Below are positions 1 to 8,512 of a DNA stretch of 64,000 bases, piece by piece. The position numbers were made by a program, and so were the translations under genes. Source of the DNA: Thermodesulfovibrionia bacterium (GTDB lineage Bacteria; Nitrospirota; Thermodesulfovibrionia; UBA6902; BMS3Bbin08). The notes below the pieces were generated by a model. That model had not been told where the DNA came from. It saw nothing but the letters and a program-made list of their open reading frames with translations, and did not search any database. Positions within the stretch are counted from its first letter, which is position 1. Each line of letters opens with the position of its first letter. The stretch is from assembly GCA_030694425.1 (NCBI GenBank), contig JAUXYI010000017.1:1-64000 (forward strand), in the 5' to 3' direction.

Positions 1-227
1 TCTCCTGCAGAACCTTTGGCGATATAAAGGAATTGGATAAATTCAGTATTTGAGCCCCTTTCAAAACCTTCCGCGATGTTCGACATGACAGAAACCGCCG
101 CTCTTCTTATTTGGTCTGTAAGGCTGAAATCTTTTGAGAATTCTTTATTTTTAGTGAAGCGATATATGAAATTAACAAGTTCCCTTGCCTTCTTCCATAC
201 ATCAATCTCCTCAAAAGACCTCGCCAT
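1..227 (-). CDS. Four-helix bundle protein, S23/IVP family (partial, C-terminus off the window)
   Basis: Reading the minus strand from an ATG at 227 gives [18 protein letters not shown] followed by an [19 protein letters not shown] stretch. This is the hallmark of the small four-helix bundle proteins first named after 23S rRNA intervening sequences. The family is about 115-125 residues; 75 are visible and the rest lies beyond the left edge. An AGGAG ribosome-binding site stands 5-9 nt before the ATG. The function of the family is unknown; copies are scattered in genomes and often sit beside defence or surface-polysaccharide genes. Recognition is confident, the role is not. Confidence 0.85.
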   Translation of the reverse strand, partial: MARSFEEIDVWKKARELVNFIYRFTKNKEFSKDFSLTDQIRRAAVSVMSNIAEGFERGSNTEFIQFLYIAKGSAG

Positions 228-570
228 ACTCCTCTCCTTTTATTTTTGAATTTTGACTCTTAAATTATATCGAATTATCTTTTTTATTGTTTTGAATTTT
301 TAATTTTTTTGAATATTGAATATTAAATTTTCAATCTATTTTGAACCTTGAATTATCTTTTTTAGCTTATTTAAGTTTTTGAATCTTGAATTTTCAATTT
401 TGAATTATCCTTTTTTTGTCTTCCGTTATCACATAAAGCCCGAAGCACCTCCCCTTAATTAGGTGGTTATCCCTCTTTCTGCTCTTTCCATTCCGTTAAT
501 TTGAAACAGCGGCATATCTTTATCCTCCGCAAATCGTTAAAGTTCGCTGAAAACGTTGCCATCACGGCGA
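228..570. repeat. Gene-free, AT-rich heptad-like repeat tract
   Basis: No convincing gene. From about 240 to 415 the sequence is made of degenerate copies of ttttgaa/ttgaatt in roughly 7-nt steps, the same style of repeat that occurs inside the mur genes further on. From 420 to 570 there is ordinary sequence with no clear open frame or hairpin. Confidence 0.6.
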
Positions 571-1269
571 CTACTGGTTCAGCTCGCTCGAACCTTTAGT
601 TTCTATCAGTTTCTTCAATCGAAAGTAAGTATGGGTTAGTTTGCCAACCCCTTCTCCACCCGTATCGGTATATCCTCCAATTAGAATCTCATAGCAACCC
701 GTTCTGGCCAAGCGAGTTAATGCTCCAATAAGTTCATCCTTGTGAATGCCTATATTTTTTTCAAGTTCATCGGTAAATAGTTCCCAGAACATATATGCCC
801 TTTGTAATTCATTTTGCCCAGCACTTTTCACGAATCGGGACTCATAGCTTTCTAACATGGAAAGAATTATAAGCTCCCTATAAGACAGATCATTCAATAT
901 GCCAAGATATTCTTCGTACTCATCCGTACTGGAAAATGAACCTGGTACTAAAGATGAGTTTAATAACTTAGCGAACATCTTTATTTTTTCACGTTGCCTG
1001 GTATTTAATGCTGCCCGGGTGGTCATGAAAAAACAATGGAGAAAATCTTCACTTTGAATTAACTCTTCAGTCAGTTCATGCTTCCCCTCACCAAGCACAT
1101 CAAAAAATGTACGCAATCTATCGGCATGTATTTCGTCTGCCCGATGCTGCAATAATACGTCAGCAGAACCCCATCCCGGAATTAATTGCAACAACGACCT
1201 TAAAGCGGGCTTACTTGTATATTGCTCTGCCAGTTTGCCTATTTGGCTTAACTTTTTATCTTGCGACAT
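571..1269 (-). CDS. Hypothetical protein in defence island (232 aa)
   Basis: I do not recognise the family with certainty. The N-terminus has a short hydrophobic stretch (LLQLIPGWGSADVLLQHRAD, residues about 26-45) that could be an amphipathic helix. The remainder is soluble and alpha-helical in character, with many charged heptad-like segments and no catalytic motif I can name. There is no signal peptide and no obvious Shine-Dalgarno before the ATG. It lies on the same strand as, and downstream of, a type IIG restriction-modification gene and a second unknown gene, so a defence or regulatory role is plausible by context only. Confidence 0.6.
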   Translation of the reverse strand: MSQDKKLSQIGKLAEQYTSKPALRSLLQLIPGWGSADVLLQHRADEIHADRLRTFFDVLGEGKHELTEELIQSEDFLHCFFMTTRAALNTRQREKIKMFAKLLNSSLVPGSFSSTDEYEEYLGILNDLSYRELIILSMLESYESRFVKSAGQNELQRAYMFWELFTDELEKNIGIHKDELIGALTRLARTGCYEILIGGYTDTGGEGVGKLTHTYFRLKKLIETKGSSELNQ

Positions 1270-1289
1270 TACGTATTAACCTATATGTA

Positions 1290-1382
1290 CTAAACATTAA
1301 CTTCCTGCCACACCGCGATCTCGCGTTCAATTTTTTCGCGTTCGTCGGACGGAGGTGAGGCTTTCTGTCTTAATTTATGCAT
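1290..1382 (-). pseudogene. Remnant of the C-terminus of a second type IIG restriction enzyme
   Basis: A 30-codon frame (ATG at 1382, TAG at 1290-1292) encodes a peptide containing HK, PPS, then EREKIEREIAV. The same order (LHKKK, SLPPS, EREKIEREIAV) occurs near the C-terminus of the intact type IIG enzyme encoded at 2316-5348. The fragment then runs into unrelated residues and a stop. Its ATG overlaps the stop of the 299-aa gene (TAATG). This looks like the coiled tail left from a lost type IIG homologue rather than a functional peptide. Confidence 0.7.
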
Positions 1383-2281
1383 TATGACCATATGTATTTT
1401 CTTATTTTATCCTCTTCCCAATTGTATAACCACCAATTCCCCATAAGTTCTTTTTCGGATATTTTGAGATCGGACTCGGTATATTTTATGGCCCATTCTT
1501 TATTGTCAATACCAACGAGGATTACCATATCTATTGCATTACTGTATGATTCTTTTAACATTTCATGCGCATAAATTATCGGACTATACGGGGTAGGAAT
1601 CCTGTACCTCCACTCCAAAACCAAAACTGATTTCGCCCCTTTTTCTTTATGAGGTGAAAGCTTTTTAGTTTTTGAAAGAAATGCTTTCTCTACAATGATT
1701 CTACGATCATAGGCTTCATCGCTTTTTGCAATTCTTATACATCTGAATCGGCCTATGGACTTTTCTTCTGGATATCTTAATCTGTGGCGGCCTAATCTTA
1801 ATTTAATATTATGATTCGCAACTTTAAATCTTTTTATCGCAATATTTTCTGGAAAGGATTCACCTAAGTCACCTGATTGGAAGAGAATCCACTCCTTCAC
1901 ATCAGAAAGAAAGCGAGAAAGGTTTTTTTTATTTATCTCAATTTTGTTAGGAAAAGTTAATTCTAAATCATATGACAACGACAAAGAACTATTCACCACA
2001 TCCGTAAGTTCATTAATTCTTGAACCGAAATCTCCATTCCATAAGCCATCACTATTTAATTCATTAGAAAAGGCTTCTAAGCATGTATGCTCTAAGGCAT
2101 ACTTTCTCTTATTAATTAAAAAAGTTAGATCTACTTCTGGCTTTTGCCGTTCAATCTTGTCAGGGTATTCTTCTTCTGATGCTTTATCTCCTACAATAAA
2201 CTCTATCCATCTTTTCGCCGCATGTATAACTTTTTCTTCATTTTCTGCACACAGAGCATGTTCTATTATAAATTGAGCCAT
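1382..2281 (-). CDS. Hypothetical protein, possible nuclease-like fold (299 aa)
   Basis: Not a family I can name. Residues about 47-70 read PEVDLTFLINKRKYALEHT, an Asp followed 12 residues later by Glu-His-Thr. This arrangement resembles degenerate PD-(D/E)XK nuclease cores that carry E-x-T instead of E-x-K, but the resemblance is weak. The protein is soluble, with Trp-rich ends. A GAGGA ribosome-binding site precedes the ATG. The gene starts 34 nt after the stop of the type IIG gene on the same strand, so the two are probably co-transcribed and this could be an accessory of that restriction system. Confidence 0.55.
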   Translation of the reverse strand: MAQFIIEHALCAENEEKVIHAAKRWIEFIVGDKASEEEYPDKIERQKPEVDLTFLINKRKYALEHTCLEAFSNELNSDGLWNGDFGSRINELTDVVNSSLSLSYDLELTFPNKIEINKKNLSRFLSDVKEWILFQSGDLGESFPENIAIKRFKVANHNIKLRLGRHRLRYPEEKSIGRFRCIRIAKSDEAYDRRIIVEKAFLSKTKKLSPHKEKGAKSVLVLEWRYRIPTPYSPIIYAHEMLKESYSNAIDMVILVGIDNKEWAIKYTESDLKISEKELMGNWWLYNWEEDKIRKYIWS

Positions 2282-2315
2282 ATTCTGAATTCCTCGAAAC
2301 TACAAATTATCCACA

Positions 2316-5300
2316 TTACTCTATTATCTTCCTCTCTTCCTCTGTTATCCCATACAATCCATAAACAATGCCGTCTATCTTCTCGTCCGTGACTGCAATC
2401 TCACGCTCTATCTTCTCTCTTTCTGCCGAAGGCGGGAGGGAGTTTTTCTTTTTGTGGAGTTCGAGCATGCAGTCAACGAGAGAGGCGAGTTTGTCGTGAA
2501 CGGCTTTTTCAGCAGAGTTGTTGAAGTCGATGGTGCGAATGGGGAGGCTCTTAATAAATCTGGATTCATAGGAAAAATAACCGCCCCTGAAATTTGTGCT
2601 GATTTGATGATGATACCAGTCAATCAGCTTGCTATTTAAAAGACCGATTAGATATTTGGGAGTAATCGATCCTTTAGGCAGGATTCCATAGCCTCCGGCT
2701 GCACCGCCGCTAAAATAATACTTGCCTTCTCCATCAAAACAATAAGAGGCAGATGCTGCAATATCAGGCGTGATAATTTTTCTTAAGGTAAACTTATCAA
2801 GGCTTTTGGGATAAATATACGCATACCATCTTTCACCTTTCATCTTTCCGTCTTCTCTATTTTCGAGGTATTTCTTGTTCTCATGAAGATAGGCCCAGCA
2901 TAAGGGATATTTTTCCTGAAACTCCTTCTTGGATATAAGTCGCCCATCTTCATAAGGGAAAAGAACAACCTTCTCGTTTGCTTCTATTATGTAACGCCGC
3001 ATCTGACCGCCTTTTATAAGTGGCTTTAGCGGTTCTGTTTCAAGCTCAAAATCTTTATCCAATTCTTTGGAGTGAACGGTTATTAGTTTGCCTTTATGTT
3101 CTTTGACATCCAGTATATAAATCTTATCCGCACTTGTTTTTAGCCCCTGAAAAATTCTTTCTGTGACTTCTTCAAGAGGAAGTGAGTGCTGTTTGAGTTT
3201 TTCCACAAGAGATGATGATTCTTCAAAATGGAATCTCCATGGTGAAGGGGATACGTGTTTTTTAGATACCGAAGCAATTCTCATGGCCTCATCTGAATAC
3301 TTATCGCTCGCGATTACTTTCTCTAATTGTTCAATGGGGTTTAGGAGTTTAATGATTTCCGCATACTTGAAATTCCGAGTTTTGTTTTTAGATAAGAACT
3401 GAAGGCAAGTGTATGTGCTTGCACCTTCAAATATCTGATTATCGCGAAAGTTCACAATCTCCATCACTGAATTGCTATCTGAAATTAATTTTCTTAACCC
3501 TTGCCCGTACGAAGCCTGAAAGAATTTGTGAGGCAATATGTATCCGTGTATCCCGCCTTCTTTCAATAGCTGGAGGGCCTTTTCAACAAATAGAACATAA
3601 ATGTCATAGTTGCCTTTGGACGACATGTATTTATTATTGAAGTAAGCAACCTCTTCTCTCGGTAAAGTCTGAATTCTTACATACGGAGGATTGCCAATCA
3701 CCACATCAAAACCTCCGTTTGCTATTATCTCCCCAAACCCCACGCTCTTTGAATTCCAGTCAAATGGATTTATCCTGCTCTTTGTTTCATCGTCAAAAAG
3801 GTTGCCCTGATCCAATATGTCATATCCGATAAGACTGTTTCCGCATTTGATGTTGTTGCTCAATGGAGGAAGAAGGTGCTGCTTTTTCGGAAGCATTCCG
3901 CGCTCGCCTTCGAGGGCTTTCAGATAAAGGCTCATCATTGTTATCTCAACTGCCTGAGGGTCAATGTCAACCCCAAAGATATTATTTCTTAATATCATTG
4001 CTTTTGTGCGTAAGGGTAGAGCCAGATCCTCCGGCCCTACTTTATGGTAAAAGTCAAAGAATTGTGTCTGCGCCTCTTTTGTATGCTTACGATAATATTC
4101 AAGATGATAATCCAACAAGTATTGATATGCTCCGAGCAGAAATGAGCCTGAGCCGCACGCCGGGTCAAGTATCTTTATCTTTTCTATCTGTCTCGGCGAC
4201 TTTCCTTCGATGATTTTACCGACTGTATTTTTAACGATGTAATCAACAATATATTTAGGTGTGTAATAGACACCGCCTGCTTTTCTTACATCAGGTTTTT
4301 CTTCTACCTTAACTCTTTGGGGCGTAACTCTGATTGTGCTTCCCAGATACCGTTCATAAATACTGCCAAGAAGTTCAACACCTATAGCGTCAAAACGGTA
4401 ACGACTTTTAGGGAAATACAGGTTTTCGATAATCTCTGCTAAAATGCCTGAATCTACTTTTGCTGTTTCACAGGCATGGGGTTTAAAAATATCTCCGTTT
4501 AAGTCGTCGTTGACCTCATGAAAAAGGTCTATCAAATGCGTCATTATGGATTTTCGTCTGCCCTCTTCTCTCCACTGTGCGACAATCTCCCATAGTTCTC
4601 TGTCAGGTCTTATTTTCCTGTCTTCTGCAATACGAATAAAAATAATCCGGTCAAGGAGTCTTTGAACAACATCATTCAAGAGCTTTACATCAAATTCAGG
4701 ATTTCGCCTGTGTAAATCTTTTGCAAGTTCTGTCCGCCAGTTTGTAAGGTCTTCAAGAAAAGATTTGTCAGGGGGGATTCTAAGTCTTTTACTTTTTGTA
4801 TCTCTCGGCAGAAGGGCTTCTAAAGAGCCACGTTCTACTCTTTCCTTTGACAACTCCCATAGTTTCTCAAGGTTATCAGGATAATCGGTATATTTAAAAT
4901 CAAAGATAAGACCTTCATTTGGAAACCTCGGATTTGGTTTGAGTGAAGCATCATAGAGCCTGAATTCTTCAAAGTCTGTAAGGATTACAAAATAGACTTC
5001 TTTCGTTGACCATGCATATGTCTTTGCCTGAAGTATATGGTTTATATCATCAAGCGCTACTGAGGGGGATTTCGCCTCAATAAAAAATTTGGTGGCGCCA
5101 TTTATGCGGAAATTGTAATCCGGTCTGCCTGTTGTCTCAGGCGATAATTCAACAATAACATCTCTTTCATGCGGAGTTTTTTGGGCTTTATTCTCAATAT
5201 CCCAGCCGAGGGCTTTGAAAAAGGGATTTATGAAGTCAATTCTGACCTGCGCTTCTATATATCCTTTAGAGACGTAGTGATTTTTGTCTTTCTCAAATTT

Positions 5301-5348
5301 GGAGATTAAAACATGGAGTTTTTCTCTAAATAAATTGATGTCTGACAT
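2316..5348 (-). CDS. Type IIG restriction-modification enzyme (fused nuclease and N6-adenine methyltransferase)
   Basis: A single polypeptide of about 1010 residues predicted to cut and methylate DNA. Near residues 60-95 a PD...EAK nuclease motif appears (GRPDYNF, then FFIEAKSP). Around residues 390-600 are the SAM-binding motif I (ILDPACGSGSFLLGAY) and the catalytic motif IV NPPY (FDVVIGNPPYVRIQ) of gamma-class adenine methyltransferases. The C-terminal 400 residues fit a TaqI-like target-recognition domain, ending in a charged coil. The ATG at 5348 is chosen over a TTG 45 nt upstream because a TATAAT box ends 7 nt before it. A helicase subunit is absent, which separates it from type I and III systems. 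Confidence 0.88.
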   Translation of the reverse strand: MSDINLFREKLHVLISKFEKDKNHYVSKGYIEAQVRIDFINPFFKALGWDIENKAQKTPHERDVIVELSPETTGRPDYNFRINGATKFFIEAKSPSVALDDINHILQAKTYAWSTKEVYFVILTDFEEFRLYDASLKPNPRFPNEGLIFDFKYTDYPDNLEKLWELSKERVERGSLEALLPRDTKSKRLRIPPDKSFLEDLTNWRTELAKDLHRRNPEFDVKLLNDVVQRLLDRIIFIRIAEDRKIRPDRELWEIVAQWREEGRRKSIMTHLIDLFHEVNDDLNGDIFKPHACETAKVDSGILAEIIENLYFPKSRYRFDAIGVELLGSIYERYLGSTIRVTPQRVKVEEKPDVRKAGGVYYTPKYIVDYIVKNTVGKIIEGKSPRQIEKIKILDPACGSGSFLLGAYQYLLDYHLEYYRKHTKEAQTQFFDFYHKVGPEDLALPLRTKAMILRNNIFGVDIDPQAVEITMMSLYLKALEGERGMLPKKQHLLPPLSNNIKCGNSLIGYDILDQGNLFDDETKSRINPFDWNSKSVGFGEIIANGGFDVVIGNPPYVRIQTLPREEVAYFNNKYMSSKGNYDIYVLFVEKALQLLKEGGIHGYILPHKFFQASYGQGLRKLISDSNSVMEIVNFRDNQIFEGASTYTCLQFLSKNKTRNFKYAEIIKLLNPIEQLEKVIASDKYSDEAMRIASVSKKHVSPSPWRFHFEESSSLVEKLKQHSLPLEEVTERIFQGLKTSADKIYILDVKEHKGKLITVHSKELDKDFELETEPLKPLIKGGQMRRYIIEANEKVVLFPYEDGRLISKKEFQEKYPLCWAYLHENKKYLENREDGKMKGERWYAYIYPKSLDKFTLRKIITPDIAASASYCFDGEGKYYFSGGAAGGYGILPKGSITPKYLIGLLNSKLIDWYHHQISTNFRGGYFSYESRFIKSLPIRTIDFNNSAEKAVHDKLASLVDCMLELHKKKNSLPPSAEREKIEREIAVTDEKIDGIVYGLYGITEEERKIIE

Positions 5349-5355
5349 CAGGGAA

Positions 5356-5384
5356 ATTATATCACACGCACACTTAACTTTGAA
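5356..5384 (-). promoter_or_regulatory. Promoter of the type IIG gene, predicted leaderless
   Basis: On the minus strand a perfect TATAAT (5356-5361) lies 7 nt before the ATG at 5348. A TTCAAA (4 of 6 to TTGACA, 5379-5384) sits 17 nt further upstream. The transcription start would fall at or next to the start codon. No Shine-Dalgarno is present. Confidence 0.6.
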
Positions 5385-5438
5385 AAATAACAAGATTTAC
5401 TATTTTGAATAAACGCTATCCAAATAATTATCAGTTCT

Positions 5439-5447
5439 TGTTATAAT
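5439..5447 (+). promoter_or_regulatory. Extended -10 promoter of the transaldolase gene
   Basis: TGT followed by TATAAT (5442-5447) forms an extended -10. No good -35 is visible. The leader to the ATG at 5500 is about 45 nt and carries a GAGGAGG ribosome-binding site. Confidence 0.55.
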
Positions 5448-5499
5448 AAAACAGAAATTTAATTTCGTTCAGAAGCGATTCGCATCCGAGGAGGATTTA

Positions 5500-6144
5500 A
5501 TGAAATTTTTTATTGACACTGCAAATACAAAAGAGATTAAAGAAGCATGGGATTTAGGGGTTATTGACGGCGTAACAACCAACCCCTCTCTCATATCAAA
5601 GGAAAATAAAAAACCAAGAGAACTGCTTAAAGAAATTTGTGAAATAGTTGACGGTCCTGTAAGCGCTGAAGCAATCAGCCTAAAAGCCGAAGAGATGATA
5701 GAAGAGGCAAAAGAATTATCCAAAATTCATAAAAATATCGTGGTAAAAATACCCATGACAAGAGACGGGCTAAAGGCAACAAAAAAACTCTCGGAACTTA
5801 AAATAAAAACTAATGTGACACTGATATTTTCACCAAGCCAGGCTTTGCTGGCAGCCAAAGCAGGCGCAACCTATGTAAGCCCTTTTGTAGGAAGGCTTGA
5901 TGACATTAGCCACTACGGCATGGAAATTGTTAACCAGATTCTTGAAATTTATGATAATTATAATTTTGATACCGAAGTTATTGTCGCGAGTATCCGCAAC
6001 CCTCTGCATGTAGTTGAAGCAGCAAGGATGGGCGCCCATATTGCCACAATACCATTTTCAGTGATTGAGCAGCTCTTAAAACATCCTCTTACAGACATAG
6101 GGATTGAGAAATTTCTAAAAGACTGGGAAAAGGTACCGAAGTAA
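5500..6144 (+). CDS. tal: Transaldolase-like (small TalC/FSA subfamily)
   Basis: At 214 residues this is the compact transaldolase/fructose-6-phosphate aldolase type, a TIM barrel that transfers dihydroxyacetone units in the non-oxidative pentose phosphate pathway. Visible signatures are FFIDTAN at the N-terminus, GVTTNPSL (residues about 26-33) and the Schiff-base lysine region VVKIPMT (about 84-90). A strong GAGGAGG ribosome-binding site precedes the ATG. The gene is probably monocistronic, since a repeat tract follows. Sequence alone does not separate transaldolase from F6P aldolase activity; the start resembles Bacillus-type Tal more than E. coli Fsa. Confidence 0.92.
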   Translation: MKFFIDTANTKEIKEAWDLGVIDGVTTNPSLISKENKKPRELLKEICEIVDGPVSAEAISLKAEEMIEEAKELSKIHKNIVVKIPMTRDGLKATKKLSELKIKTNVTLIFSPSQALLAAKAGATYVSPFVGRLDDISHYGMEIVNQILEIYDNYNFDTEVIVASIRNPLHVVEAARMGAHIATIPFSVIEQLLKHPLTDIGIEKFLKDWEKVPK

Positions 6145-6149
6145 AGATT

Positions 6150-6230
6150 GTACTGTGTACAGCGTAGTACGTACTGCGTAAAAAATATACTCTGACGGAG
6201 TACGCAGAACGCAGTACGCGGTACGTAAGG
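6150..6230. repeat. gtac-rich imperfect palindromic repeat
   Basis: The gap between tal and the zinc-ribbon gene consists of alternating copies of gtacgcagtacg-like and rearranged sequence on both strands, giving a long imperfect hairpin. It ends just before an AAGGAG ribosome-binding site for the next gene. Confidence 0.5.
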
Positions 6231-6237
6231 AGTTACG

Positions 6238-6450
6238 ATGCCGATTTTTGAATATAAATGTCAAAACTGCGGAGAAGATTTTGAAAAGCTCGTCTCCGGC
6301 TCAAACCCGGAGATTTCATGCCCGAAGTGCAATTCAAAAAATATTAAAAAGAAATTTTCTGTATTCGGCATGAGCGGAGTTGAGAAACAGGTCTCTTCCG
6401 GTTCCGGTTGCACTTCTTGCAGTTCATCCTCGTGCAGCACATGCCACTGA
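6238..6450 (+). CDS. FmdB/CxxC_CxxC_SSSS-type zinc ribbon protein
   Basis: A 70-residue protein beginning MPIFEYKCQNCGEDFEKL. It has one zinc-ribbon made of CQNC (about residues 8-11) and CPKC (28-31) and a low-complexity Ser/Cys tail (CTSCSSSSCSTCH). This matches the FmdB family of putative regulatory proteins, known from the methylotroph amidase operon and from many anaerobes; the molecular role is unproven. An AAGGAG site 6-11 nt before the ATG supports the start. The Cys-rich tail could bind extra metal. Confidence 0.85.
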   Translation: MPIFEYKCQNCGEDFEKLVSGSNPEISCPKCNSKNIKKKFSVFGMSGVEKQVSSGSGCTSCSSSSCSTCH

Positions 6451-6483
6451 CAAGATCCCGAATAAGTCGGGACAAAATTTAAA

Positions 6484-7386
6484 TTGCAAATTTTAAACTT
6501 AAAATTTACAATCCTTACTCTTTCCCTGCTTTTTCTCCTTCAGCAGTCATCATACGGGATGGCGCTGCTGCCAATATCCGAAAAACAGGAAACTTCAAAA
6601 TGTATTTTTCAGACGGCCTCAAGGGTAATTGACGGCGATACTTTTGAACTCTCAGATGGCGCGAGGATAAGACTGACAGGGGTTGATACACCTGAAACTG
6701 TTGACCATAGGAAAAATGTTCAATGGTTTGGCAGAGAAGCCTCAAAAAAATTAAAGGAATGGATAGAAGGAGAAACCGTTTGCCTAAGACAGGACAGGGA
6801 TAAAACCCAGAATATTGACAAATATGGAAGACTGCTCCGCTATGTCTGGAAATATACTGCACCTGACAAGACAAAGATTTCAGAGCGATTTTTTGTAAAT
6901 GCGGAAATCATCAAACAAGGTTACGGTTTTGCATATACAAGATACCCGTTTGAGTATTTAGAAGAGTTCAGGAAATATGAGAGAGATGCACGGGAAAACA
7001 ACCGCGGTTTATGGGATAATAAAAAACAAGAAGCGTGGGAGAAAGAAGTTGAAAAAAATAAGGCTTTTGCAAAAAACTGTGGAAAGGCAGAAACCATATG
7101 TCCAGAGGACGCTATAAATCATATAGGTCTGTATAAGACTGTAAGATTTTTTATTAAAAAATCCTATGACAGCGGCAAAGCTGTGTTTTTCAACAGCAAA
7201 AATGATTTCAAAGATTATGACAATTTTACCGCCGTGATTTTTGAAACAGACAAAAATAATTTTCCTCCTCAACCTGCAGATTTTTACTGGGGCAAAACCG
7301 TAGATGTCAAAGGTGAAATTAAGGAATACGAACAGAAAGCAGAAATAATCTTAAAATACAGTTCACAGATTAAGATAATAAAATAA
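6484..7386 (+). CDS. Secreted thermonuclease (SNase-like) family protein
   Basis: Residues about 45-170 carry the staphylococcal-nuclease OB fold: RVIDGDTFELSDG, RLTGVDTPE, YGRLLRYVW and a late RDARENNRGLW. These provide the Asp, Arg and Glu positions expected for Ca-dependent phosphodiester cleavage. A hydrophobic N-terminus ending in SSYGMA is a probable signal peptide, so the protein likely acts outside the cytoplasm. The C-terminal third resembles a second OB domain. The only start giving the signal peptide is TTG at 6484; an ATG 75 nt later would remove it. A short TCCCGA/TCGGGA hairpin lies just upstream. Confidence 0.82.
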   Translation: MQILNLKFTILTLSLLFLLQQSSYGMALLPISEKQETSKCIFQTASRVIDGDTFELSDGARIRLTGVDTPETVDHRKNVQWFGREASKKLKEWIEGETVCLRQDRDKTQNIDKYGRLLRYVWKYTAPDKTKISERFFVNAEIIKQGYGFAYTRYPFEYLEEFRKYERDARENNRGLWDNKKQEAWEKEVEKNKAFAKNCGKAETICPEDAINHIGLYKTVRFFIKKSYDSGKAVFFNSKNDFKDYDNFTAVIFETDKNNFPPQPADFYWGKTVDVKGEIKEYEQKAEIILKYSSQIKIIK

Positions 7387-7416
7387 CCTAAATTTGGGGT
7401 AGGGAAGACTGTCTGA

Positions 7417-7449
7417 GTCTATGACTCGTCTACCCTACGAGTCATAGAC
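7417..7449. repeat. Perfect 13-bp inverted repeat (hairpin)
   Basis: gtctatgactcgt (7417-7429) pairs with 7437-7449 around a 7-nt loop. There is no T-run, so it is not a clear intrinsic terminator. Similar tctacgaccc sequence occurs inside alaS (about 56085-56105), suggesting a dispersed element. Confidence 0.7.
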
Positions 7450-7503
7450 GACCCGTAGGGTAGAGAATTTCCTACTGCCTTCTAAATTCAGGTTAATCTT
7501 TTA

Positions 7504-7532
7504 TTCCAATACAAAATCTGAAATGTTATAAT
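7504..7532 (+). promoter_or_regulatory. Promoter of scpA, predicted leaderless
   Basis: A perfect TATAAT at 7527-7532 ends 8 nt before the ATG at 7541, with a weak TTCCAA 17 nt upstream. No Shine-Dalgarno is present. Confidence 0.5.
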
Positions 7533-7540
7533 GTTACCTG

Positions 7541-8344
7541 ATGCCAGAGGTAATAGAGATAAATCCACTTGAGGTCAGAACACAAAGCGGCCTCCACTTT
7601 AAACTGCCTATTTTTGAAGGACCCCTTGACCTTCTCCTGCATTTGATAAAAGAAAATAAAATAGACATCTATGACATCCCTATTGCAGATATAACAAGAC
7701 AGTATCTGGGTTATTTAGAGGCAATGAAAGAACTAAACCTTGAGATTGCAGGAGAATTTATTGTAATGGCAGCAACGCTTATTTATATAAAATCCAAAAT
7801 GCTCCTGCCGCCTGATGAAAAACAGGCAGAAGAACAGATAGAAGACCCGCGAACAGAGCTTATTCAACGGCTTTTAGAATATCAGGCATTTAAAGATGCC
7901 TCATCAAGCCTCCGTGAAAGAGAAGATATATGGAAAAACATTTTCAGGAGAACACCGCCAGAGGCGCAGGATTTTGAAAATGAGCCAGGAATGCTCCTCT
8001 TTGAGGCAAGCCTTTTTGACCTTGTCTCAGCATTTAAAAACCTTCTGATAAAAACGCCTGAACAGATTATTGAAATATCACGTGAAACCTTAACTGTTTC
8101 AGACAAAATAAACTACATAATGGAAAAACTTGAAGGGAAAGACGGAATAAAATTTGAAGAGTTTTTTGAACAAGATTTAACAAGGATTACGCTTATTGTG
8201 ACATTTCTCGCCATCCTGGAGATTATACGCCTCGGTCTTATAAAGGCATATCAGGAAAAAACATTTGGCTCCATCTGGATTATAAATGCCCAGAGAATGG
8301 ATACAACAGAAAATATAAACACCGAGCCCGCAGAAAAGATATAA
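7541..8344 (+). CDS. scpA: Segregation and condensation protein A
   Basis: ScpA is the kleisin subunit that bridges SMC heads in the bacterial condensin. The diagnostic N-terminal block FEGPLDLLLHLIKENKIDIYD is at residues about 22-43 and is followed by ITRQYLGYLEAMKELNLE and the membrane-like helix EFIVMAATLIYIKSKMLLPP. The C-terminal winged helix that binds SMC is present (ITLIVTFLAILEIIRLGLI). Length (267 aa) is normal. The usual partner scpB is not adjacent; a repeat-rich gap and a convergent gene follow. The start is fixed by the conserved N-terminus and a -10 box 8 nt upstream. Confidence 0.95.
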   Translation: MPEVIEINPLEVRTQSGLHFKLPIFEGPLDLLLHLIKENKIDIYDIPIADITRQYLGYLEAMKELNLEIAGEFIVMAATLIYIKSKMLLPPDEKQAEEQIEDPRTELIQRLLEYQAFKDASSSLREREDIWKNIFRRTPPEAQDFENEPGMLLFEASLFDLVSAFKNLLIKTPEQIIEISRETLTVSDKINYIMEKLEGKDGIKFEEFFEQDLTRITLIVTFLAILEIIRLGLIKAYQEKTFGSIWIINAQRMDTTENINTEPAEKI

Positions 8345-8371
8345 CATTATAAATCCCCCAAAAATGCAATT

Positions 8372-8490
8372 GGACGCAGATAAACACAGAAACTACCAGA
8401 TTATAAAAAAACTGATTATTTCTCCTGATAAAAATATTCAAGATTTATCTGCGTCCCGCTAATGCGGGATGATAAATCCTGTAAATCTGT
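8372..8490. repeat. Dispersed inverted repeat (gacgcagataaa type) between convergent genes
   Basis: The 13 nt at 8372-8384 pair perfectly with 8444-8456, and a tcccgc/gcggga hairpin sits next to the right arm (8454-8470). Words such as cacagat/atctgtg recur before alaS, so this is a genome-wide repeat family. Confidence 0.6.
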
Positions 8491-8512
8491 GTTCCAAATC
8501 TTTTTAACTGCA

